Part shown: positions 56,191 through 64,000 of the stretch, piece after piece
Layout of the letters: each line of letters begins with the position of its first letter
How positions within the stretch are numbered: the stretch's first letter is position 1
NCBI GenBank assembly: GCA_037176725.1
Contig: JAZBRS010000023.1
Location: 28,453,001-28,517,000 of the forward strand
DNA: 64,000 bases
DNA from: Posidonia oceanica
Lineage: Eukaryota; Streptophyta; Magnoliopsida; Alismatales; Posidoniaceae
Reading direction: 5' to 3'
Program-made: the position numbers and the translations under genes
The notes under the pieces: model-generated
Database searches by the model: none
Seen by the model: the letters and a program-made list of their open reading frames with translations, nothing else
Told to the model about the DNA's origin: nothing

Positions 56191-57614
56191 TGCAGAAGGA
56201 AAACAGGAACCCATCGTGATAGGCGTGCAATGGTCTCAGCGCGGGCATGCTTCGTGGCATCACGAGGTGACAAACGATGTGCATGCCGATCATCACGGAC
56301 CTACCCACGCGGTGGGCGGCAAAACTTGAAAATCGCGGAGCCTCTAAGCAAGGCAGGCAAAAGTGCTCGTCCTTGGCTCCGATTTTCGAAAATAGGGAGA
56401 AGGGAAGATAAAGATATATTACAGCATGCATGTTTTGGTGGCCTTAGACTCAAAGCAGCTGTGCCATGAGGATGCTTCTGCGGTTCCTGACTCAGGAGAT
56501 CTCGATCCTCGAGCGACGCCATGCCGAGTTGTGGTCGATGGCTCTCTTTTCACTCTTGGTTCGGGATGAGGCTTTGGCTTCACAGAGTATAGCCTTCGGT
56601 TGCGGGGTAGTGGAAGCATTGGATGCAGCTTCTTAGCCTCCGTCTCAATTCTTCGGGGGCCGACTACCGCTTTTAACGCTCACAGAATAGATCTTTCTTT
56701 TCCCCTCATGAGTGACTGGAGTTGCATCTAGCCTGCCAAGGGAGTAGAGATGTCTGCAGAGGAGATTGGAGCGTGCTGCTGTGCTCGGAGGGTGGGGCCA
56801 GGTCCTCTTGATAATGCATCTCGTGTAGTTGCCAGTGTGGTGCTTGAAGTTGATAGCTGAGGTGGCTTCGACACTTGTCCGAGTCACTCCTCTCATGAGC
56901 GCCTTTTTTTTCAACTTCTTTCTGCATTTTTCTTTTGTGCTCAGCATGCATATCATGTTGTCATATTCTTTTGCTCACATGACCTCTATTCTTTTGGATA
57001 TGCATGGCTTCGCCCTCTTGGGGTAGTAGTCCCGAATGAGGCGTTGAGAGTTCGGCTGATCGGCGTACACCTTCAACCTCTGCAATGTGTTGACAGCCTC
57101 TGGCTATGCTCTGCTCTGCTTTGGTCCTCTCCATGATCGATGGACTCTCTGGTTAAGGTGGATCCCGCTCTGGGAGCATTGTGCTTAGCAAGTCACTCTG
57201 TTCTGCTCTAGTCTCACTCTGTAGCCACATACAAGAGATGGCGCTGCTCAGGTGAGACCTGCCTGGGATAGTCACTGCTTGACATCCTTTAGGCGCTGCT
57301 TGTTTGTCCAAAGCTGGGTTTCTGATTATACAAATGTTTGTGGGTTTTGTATATTTTAGCAGGGGAAAGGACAAACATGTTTTTGGGTTTTGCATTGGTT
57401 TTGTATTTTTATTATTTTTGTTTAGGAAAACATAAAAGGGGAAAACCAGTAGAAAGGCAAAGAAAATATTTTTGCTATTTTTTATTTTCTTGATGTTTTT
57501 GGCTTTATGCTTTACAGGATGCAAGAAATGATATGTACATGCAATAAATGACAATGCATGATGGCAGATATGTGCAAGATGATGGATATGCATGCAAAGT
57601 GATTGATATGTGCA
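56191..57614 (-). other. Internal region of element III without recognised gene
   Basis: Mixed-composition sequence; minus-strand ORFs at 56,956-56,645 and 57,593-57,153 show no known motif. A decayed pol remnant cannot be excluded but no RT, protease or integrase signature is visible. Confidence 0.4.
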
Positions 57615-57760
57615 GGTGATAAGTTGATGGACTTATCGCCAAATAGTTAGGGATATTAGCCCGAATGATAAGTTGACGGACTTATCGCCGAGCAGTTAGG
57701 ACTGCCAGCCCAGTGGTGATAGGTTGACGGACCTATCGTCGGATAGTTAGGGGTATCAGC
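57615..57760. repeat. Second block of two-hairpin units
   Basis: GATAAGT-tgatgg-ACTTATC (57,618), GATAAGT-tgacgg-ACTTATC (57,667), GATAGGT-tgacgg-ACCTATC (57,718), each followed by a GAtAG/CTATC- or GCAG/CTGC-type second hairpin. Here the units are about 50 bp apart. Confidence 0.85.
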
Positions 57761-58173
57761 CCGAGTGATAATGAATGCATGCAGAAAAAGAAATGCAGGT
57801 TTTTAAGGTTCTTGCTGTTTTTATGCTTTTTATGATTTTCTGACATGGCAAGAAAACACAAAACAAAACAAAACAAAAGGAAAGGAAAGACAGTATAGGA
57901 AACAAAAGAGAGATAAGGGAGACTTACCTGTCAGCGACCTCGGGAGGGAGGTGCTGGGTCTGCCCTTACGCTGCTGATGCCGTCGGCGGGATCTACTGTC
58001 GGCAGTGCGGGGAGCACTGGGGCTGCTGGTGCTGGAGGAGAAGCTTACCTAGATGGTGTTGCGACTGAGCTTGCTGTTGATTCCGCTGTTGCGCTTCCGA
58101 GCGCCCCCCGGACAAACAGGAAAAGGGGATCGCGCCGATGGGATCAGAAAGGCCCACCGGAGCAGAGCTGGAT
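57761..58173 (-). other. Region after Gag stop of element III
   Basis: A-rich acaaaacaaaac tract (57,850-57,885) and a G/C-rich stretch up to the Gag stop. No gene seen. Confidence 0.4.
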
Positions 58174-60365
58174 TCAAAGAAGATTGGGGTAAGCCCCCGA
58201 GGTTCCGGGATCCTCGGAGCCCGCGGGCTCAGAAGAGGAAGGGCCAGCTATACTAGGGTGTGCAAGTGCAGGTGCAGGTGTGTGAGCAGCCTCCTGCGGA
58301 CCGACGACAAGAGTCCCGTTGTCAATCAGGTCCTGAACGACATCCCGGAGAGTGAGGCAATTATCTGTCGAATGCCCCGGGGCTCGATGGTAATCGCAAT
58401 GCTTGCTCGCATCGTACCACCTCGGAAGAGGATTTGATGGCGGGCGAGTTTCCGGAAGCCTCAAGAGCAACACAACCTGGGGAAAGACGGCGCTTAGCGG
58501 CTCACCAAGTGGGGTGAAGTCGCTCTTAGCGCGGTGGACTCGTCTCTGCCTAGGCTGTCGTCCTTGTTGAGCTGGTGCGACGTGATTCACCGGTTCAACG
58601 GTGACAGTGTGTGCGGTGGGTGCATAAATAGGTGCGAGCACTAGCGGAAAAGAGTCTAGCTGACTTTCTGCAAAGGCAGGCACCTCAGGAGGATCAACGC
58701 ATGTGGCGGTGTGCTGCTCGGAGCAGTCGAAAGCAGAGTTGTTGCTGCTATTGCTACTACTGCGATTGCTGGTGCTGTCGGCCTGCCTAGCCAGTGCAGA
58801 AAGTGCGAGGAAATGCCCACTCTGCAGTGAGCTTTCCACGCGAGCGCCAGCCCTAATTAACGATGCAAAACTAGTGATGTGCTGGATGCAAAGCAGAGTC
58901 CCAGTCGCTGGCAACGCCCTTTTGACGATCATCTCGATAGAATCCTCCTCGGAGGGTCTATCTTTGACCTGGGCGGCTGTGGAGCGCCAGCGACCGACAT
59001 ACTCCCCAAAGGGCTCTTGGGGCCCCTACCGGATGGCGACGAGATCCTCCCTCTTGGGGATCAAGTCGAGGTTGAAAGCATATTCTCAAGGAAAGCCCGA
59101 GAAAGACCAGTCCAAGTCTGAACCGCAGCCGTGTCAAGGGACGTGAACCACCTAAGCGTGGGGCCGGTTAAACTTTTCTGGAACAGGCGGATAAGGAGCC
59201 TTTCATCAGCCTGAAGCTGAGCAAGGTCCCCACAATATGCCTTCAGATGCGAGATGGGGCAACCTCTGCCATCATATTTATCAAAGTCCAGGGTGCGGAA
59301 CTTCGAAGGGAGTGCGACCTCAGGAAAGAGACAAAGGTCGCGAAACTGGTAAGGCTGGCGACCCTGGCCTTGCACTTGACGAAGTGCTCTCTCTAGATCA
59401 CCCAACCTGGTAAGGAAGGCGTCTGAGGCTGCTGCTGGCGATGGTTGTGCAGCAGAGGCAGGGACCACGTATGCTGTGCGGGTCGCGCGAGGACGCTCCT
59501 TCGGATCCACCATCACGCCACCTAGTGTTGTAGCGTGAGGGCCAGCATACCCATGCGAGAGTGCAAAGTGTGGTGCTATGTATGCAGGAGTCTGAACCTG
59601 ATGCAAGGAAGATGGATAGATAACATGCTGTGCAGTGTAAGGTGTAGTGCAGGGGAGCAGCAGCTGTTGCACTGGCACGGTGCCGGGGCAACGGGCTTGA
59701 AGGGTGCTGTGCTCCTACCAATCCAGAAGACTGGCCACCAGAGGGAGGAGTTGCATGCAGTGCAAGGTGTTGTGCAGGTGCAGGAGGCTGATAATGCGCT
59801 CCCATTGCCGAGGCTATGAGGAGCCGGGGCAATGGAAAGGGCGGAGGTGCAGTGTGGCGAGCCTACAGGGCTACAGAAGGCGGCACCGGAACCTCAAGGG
59901 TTGGGCGGGAGGAGCAGGCCACAGTCGGGTCGAGCGCGAGAGCCATGCTTCGCAGCCTATCGGCCTTAGCCAATAAACGCTGCACTTGCAAGGCAGAGAA
60001 AGCATCGACCGACGGGCCAGGGCGCAAAGAGGTGTCCGCCAAAGGAGGCGCGGAAACCAAGGAAGCAACAGGAGTGGATCCTACGCAAAGGGTAGCCACA
60101 GAAGGCTGGATTCCGAGACGGGAAGGCCCTGGGATGGAACAGAAGGCAACGCTCCTAGAGCCAGAGTGGCCGTCACCGGGGCAGAATCGGTGACCAGCTC
60201 CAGGTCGGCTGGGGTCGACCCTTGATCCAGATAAAGGGGCTGGAAGGTCTCCTGCACCAGAAGCGGAGAGGAGACGGGGGATGCCAAAGTAGGGGAAGGA
60301 GAGACTGAAATCAATACCTCTCCTGACGCCAATGAGGAAGGAGGCTCGTCGGTATGCTGGGCCAT
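58174..60365 (-). pseudogene. gag: Gag of element III, frameshifted
   Basis: ATG at 60,365 (MAQHTDEPPSS). The frame changes several times (near 60,100, 59,690 and 59,085). The middle holds a clear retrotransposon Gag core: SKFRTLDFDKYDGRGCPISHL, LIRLFQKSLTGPTLRWF, then in another frame LIPKREDLVAIR-stop-GPQEPFGEYVGRWR, with TAG near 59,027 where Gln is expected. The knuckle C-DY-H-RAPG-H-STDN-C is at about 58,375-58,335. Pro/Ala-rich N-terminal half and Ser-rich linkers. It is the only coding region of the element; the end at 58,174 is not followed by protease. Confidence 0.85.
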
Positions 60366-61464
60366 AGCGGACGGCGAGCGAAAGTAAACAGGTCTGCGGC
60401 TGAAGGCAGGGGCACAAGACCTAAGGAGAGCTACTGTCGGAGGCGACAGATAGCTAAGAGACAAAGGGATGCTCAGGAACCTAGCTGAAGGAATCCGCAC
60501 CTACCTGCAAAACAAATAAACGCGTTAGAGGTTGGATGCAAAAAGAGTTATTAGGGGTGGCATGATGCAGATGAATACCCTAATATGCGCTCTCTCACCA
60601 TGCATGTCCTGAGTAGATGACCTACCAGGACACACTCATGGGTAATGGGATTATGCAGACTCCAGGCTAGAAAAAAGGCTCCCATCTCGACCCTACCAAA
60701 GCTCAGGTATAACGGGTGGTGCATTGGTGGCCTCGACCCTGCTAAAAGCATGGGTGGTACCCTCCAATAACACCGACGCGACCCCTGGACAAGGGGGGAC
60801 AGACCAATCTGCTTACACCATGCCAAAGCGTTGGGGGCAAGAGACCGGGACTATCCTTCTCAGACTGTGGATTGACTCAGCTGAGAAGAATGCATGCTTT
60901 CTAAATGCTGATGCAAATGCTTTAGAGCGTTTTACTTGCATTTTATTAACCAGGGGGAAAAATTGCAAGTTTTGGCTCTAGTTGTGCTTAGATGTTATTG
61001 CTTGGCTTTATTGTGGCTTTTAGATTAAACAAAAGGGGAAGCAAGCAAGTTTCTACTATCCTAGGCATGGCATATGCGAAGGGGAGAGAAACAAGAAGTC
61101 ATGGCAGGCAAGCAATTCACACAGCAAAGCAAAAAGCATGGGCATGGCATGTGCAAGTGTATGTGGTCATGATAGTGAAAAGAAAACACTTATCATATCA
61201 AAAAGCAAGTATGCATGGTATGTGTAGGTGCCGTGGCATAGCAAATGTGCAAAGTGAAGCATTCATCACCCAAAAAGCATGTATGGTGCTAAGCATTTAT
61301 TTAGACATGTGATGCAGGTAAATAAGGTAGCGCAAGCAATCATGGCATAAAACAGGTAAATAAACAAGCAGGCAGGTAAGCAGGTAAGGTAAGCAGGAGC
61401 AAAGAAGCAAGCAAAACACAAAAGCAAGCGGTGAGAAAGCCAAGGCGAAAGCCAGAGTCTGTTC
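60366..61464 (-). other. Leader of element III
   Basis: Non-coding; 60,900-61,430 is rich in aagcaagc, gcatgg and caggtaagca repeats. Lies between PBS and gag. No gene. Confidence 0.55.
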
Positions 61465-61482
61465 TCCCCAGCGGAGTCACCA
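61465..61482 (-). other. Primer-binding site of element III
   Basis: Minus strand TGGTGACTCCGCTGGGGA, one base after the LTR end ...GCTACA. It has the TGG start expected of a tRNA 3' complement and resembles the TGGCGACTC-type PBS of Tat/Ogre elements. The exact tRNA was not checked. Confidence 0.8.
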
Positions 61483-61483
61483 C

Positions 61484-64000
61484 TGTAGCAATCCTGAATT
61501 CTAATCGTCCATGCACGTTACCAAAGCTTGTGTGCACCGATCAAAATAGGCTCACTATATGCGGCTGGATTCAAGGGAAGAAACTTGACTCGGAAACGCT
61601 TGCAAAAGAAAAGAAAAGAAATGATAACACAAAATCGGAGTCGCCACCAGGTCTATTGAATAGGAAGACAAGGAAAATCGGGGGTAATGCATGAAATGAC
61701 ATGCAAAATCGGATGAAAGGAGGGGCAAAGGGATGCAATGCTAAGCTAAACTATGCTATGCTATGACTCATGCCTAGGATAAAGGAAAAGGTCGATGCGA
61801 GCCAAGAGAAAAGGCAAGGACTCCTGTTACGCATGGGGAAGGTGTTAGGCACCCCCGATACATCTGAGAGTCGGTCTTTCTTAGGCAATCTCGCACTAAT
61901 GCAGGGAATTGCTAGCCTAATGCCTAAATGCCATGAATGCCTACCTGCTATGCATGGGAAATAAACGTGCTATCTATGTGCTCAGCCACGCTGCTAGTGT
62001 TCCGAACATTGGCGGACCCTGGTTCGTGAGAACTCCTAAGCAGTAAGCATCATAGCCCTAAATGCGGATGCAGGCGATAAAGCAAAACTGCGGGGAAAAC
62101 CAAGCAATGCAAGCAACATGCAGGTGATAAAGCAAAGTAGGTGCAGAAAACGATGCGAAATGCGAAAAACAATGCGAGGCACGGAAATCAAGGCAAGGGG
62201 CAGAAAACGGTGCAAAGGGGCGTGGAAAACTATGCAGCGGAGAGGGAAACGATGCAAAACACGAGAAACGGGGCAAAGTACGGAAAACAGTGCAAAGCGG
62301 GGTGCAAAACTAAAACAAAGGGTTGTGCAACATGCATAGGGGTTGCAGCAAGCCAAAGAAGCAATAAAACGCGGAAAACGACGAGCGAAGCAAAATCGGC
62401 GTTCTAAAATGGCTGTCAGCCATCTGCAAGCATTGGACGCTGGCAACACTAGCGTCCAACGTTGGACGCTAGCATTGCTGGCGTCCAACACCTGCTGGAG
62501 GCAAACTGCACGCAGTTTTTGGAAAACAGTGCATTCTAGCTACATGGATGCAATATAGATGCAAAAATGCAACTAAATGGGTGCATGACATGCACGACTA
62601 ACCTAACAGAAGATTAGAAGGGGGATCAGAGCAGGAGGCAAGCTTGAATCAAGGATCAAAGCAAGCAAGTTGTTGGACGCCTGTAAGCTTGGCGTCCAAC
62701 GTTGGACGCCAGAGTGACAGGCGTCTAACACAGACCAGAAGACAGAGGAGAGAAAGAAGCATACAAAAGCAAAATAAAAATGGGTACATGCATATGGGCT
62801 ATTGGGATGAGCATGGGGCAAACATACAAGCATGGGACCACAAAAGAAAACCAAAACTTACCAGTAGCAGCTTTTGCCAGGCCAGAGGCACAACCAGGTC
62901 GTTGGACGCGAGCTAGGCCGACGTCCAATGTTGGACGCCTGCACTAGCAGCGTACGACGCCCTGGGAGGCACAAACACACAAGAAACTAGCATAAAATTA
63001 GCAAATGATCTAAAGAAGTTAAGCATGCATGGAAACACAGGAGATATGCAAACAAGCAAGATCAGGGCATTATGCAAGCTAGAAAGAACAAGGCAGGGGA
63101 GCAGGGACGTTAGACGCTGCAAACAGCAGCGTCTAACGTTGGACGCTGGAGCTCCTAGCTTCCAACACCTGCAGAATGCTAGCTCACCTGTACTAAAGGG
63201 GGAGCTCAGCTCTAACCCCACCTATATGCATGCAGACACATTAAAGACATGCTAGAGCAAATAATCATCCACAGCAAGCATTAAACTCAGAGGACAGATA
63301 AAAAAGGAAACATGCATAGAGATGAAAGATTAAAACTTTTGCAAAAAGGAGTAAGCTACTTAAGAAGATCCTAGCAAACCTAAGCATGGTTGCCATAGGA
63401 GCCAGGCATCTCTAAGCAAGCATGGATCATGAAATAGCTTCAAAAATAGACATGATGTAGGCATGGCAGCAAGCTACAGCTAACAGGGGTGTTGGACGCT
63501 AGGTGAACCAGCGTCCAACGTTGGACGCGGCTCACCTTAGCGTCCAACGCAGGCAGAAGACAGACTGACAACAAAGCATGCAAAGATGATTCAAACAAGC
63601 ATGGAACAAGCAAATAGGCATGGCACAACATCAGAGAACATGCAAGGAAGACATACAGCATGGATTTATGAAATAGCAAGCAGTAGCAAGGCATGGAAAG
63701 CAATAAAACAAAAGCTGAGCAAGACAGGGTGTTGGACGCTGGCCTATGCCGCGTCCAACGTTGGACGCACCAGTTGGTGCGTCCAACACACTGAACTCCA
63801 TTCTGGCCACAAATCGTGGCCAAAAGTCTTCAGAAAAATGCAAAAATGCATGGGAACGCTCATACTAGCATGCATGACCTACGGGGATAGAGTGCTTACC
63901 TCGTCGCGGCCTGGAACGGCGTGTCGACCTCCTTCACCGGCGCTGCGGAAGTGGACGACTAGCTAACTCCAGCGAGCTCGTGCAGGCTGCTGGGGGCACG
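61484..64000 (-). repeat. 5' LTR of element III, cut by window end
   Basis: Matches 49,591-53,179 with very few substitutions but lacks one copy of the 1.07-kb duplication. Palindromes at 62,452, 62,692, 63,511 and 63,751. About 775 bp of the LTR is expected beyond the window. Confidence 0.92.

Larger units (their letters stand above)
49591..64000 (-). mobile_element. Gag-only Tat-like element III with very long LTRs
   Basis: 3' LTR 49,591-53,954, PPT, 7.5-kb internal region with only a gag pseudogene (60,365-58,174), PBS, and 5' LTR 61,484 to beyond the window. The internal region from 58,173 to 53,971 holds hairpin repeats but no protease, RT or integrase motif that I can find. It must depend on proteins of another element. 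Inserted into element IV. Confidence 0.85.

Noticed and set aside
56645..57593. Minus-strand ORFs as a possible pol remnant of element III
   Set aside because: No RT, RNase H, protease or integrase motif could be recognised.
1..64000. tRNA or rRNA genes
   Set aside because: No cloverleaf with matching A and B boxes and no rRNA-like conserved stretch was recognised on either strand; TGG-starting PBS sites are only short tRNA complements.

Overview
The window is nuclear DNA of a flowering plant, very probably a transposable-element-rich eudicot. I see no intact host gene, tRNA or rRNA gene. Almost every base belongs to nested LTR retrotransposons of three kinds: Ty3/gypsy Tat/Ogre-like elements (CX2HX4HX4C Gag knuckles, retropepsins, RT with YVDD, a second archaeal-type RNase H, extra antisense ORFs), one Ty1/copia Sirevirus-like element with an env-like extra ORF, and one low-coding gypsy/Athila-like element. 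All coding regions carry stops or frameshifts. The species cannot be named from the sequence.

Layout. 1-686: right end of an LTR-like segment. 687-24,281: Tat/Ogre element I, sense on the minus strand (gag 19.9-18.3 kb, first protease, second protease plus G-patch, RT, RNase H and aRNase H, integrase ending at 11.5 kb). Three extra genes A, B and C with plant-mobile-domain-like sequence lie antisense to gag-pol (2.86-4.09, 4.60-7.73, 8.56-9.90 kb), followed by two tandem arrays (0.8-2.5 kb). A solo LTR with CTTGG target duplications (20,903-22,291) sits in its leader. 24,282-34,585: element II in the opposite orientation, with pol deleted, an antisense eight-exon gene B' homologous to B, three tandem arrays, and two outward-facing 3' LTRs abutting at 33.2 kb. 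34,681-49,590: element IV (minus; 3' LTR, PPT, gag-like ORF, a five-copy 166-bp satellite), split by a complete copia element at 36,527-46,158 (TSD CTAAG). 49,591-64,000: element III (minus), a gag-only Tat-like element with LTRs of up to 4.4 kb, one of which carries a private 1.07-kb tandem duplication.

How the parts relate. In elements I and II the accessory genes B/B', A and C keep introns. This is expected if they are transcribed antisense to the genomic RNA from their own TATA boxes. Just upstream of those TATA boxes, and of the LTR TATA boxes, lie clusters of an inverted-repeat motif built from GTTNNNCGC / GCGNNNAAC half-sites (commonest form GCGTCCAACGTTGGACGC). The three variable bases often change together on both arms. 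Other tandem arrays (0.8-1.4 kb, 55.6-57.8 kb) are also hairpins with paired arm changes, and the copia element has a comparable array-plus-TATA arrangement in its LTR and before its env-like ORF. These covarying hairpin arrays, and their link to LTR and internal promoters, are the most unusual signal in the window.
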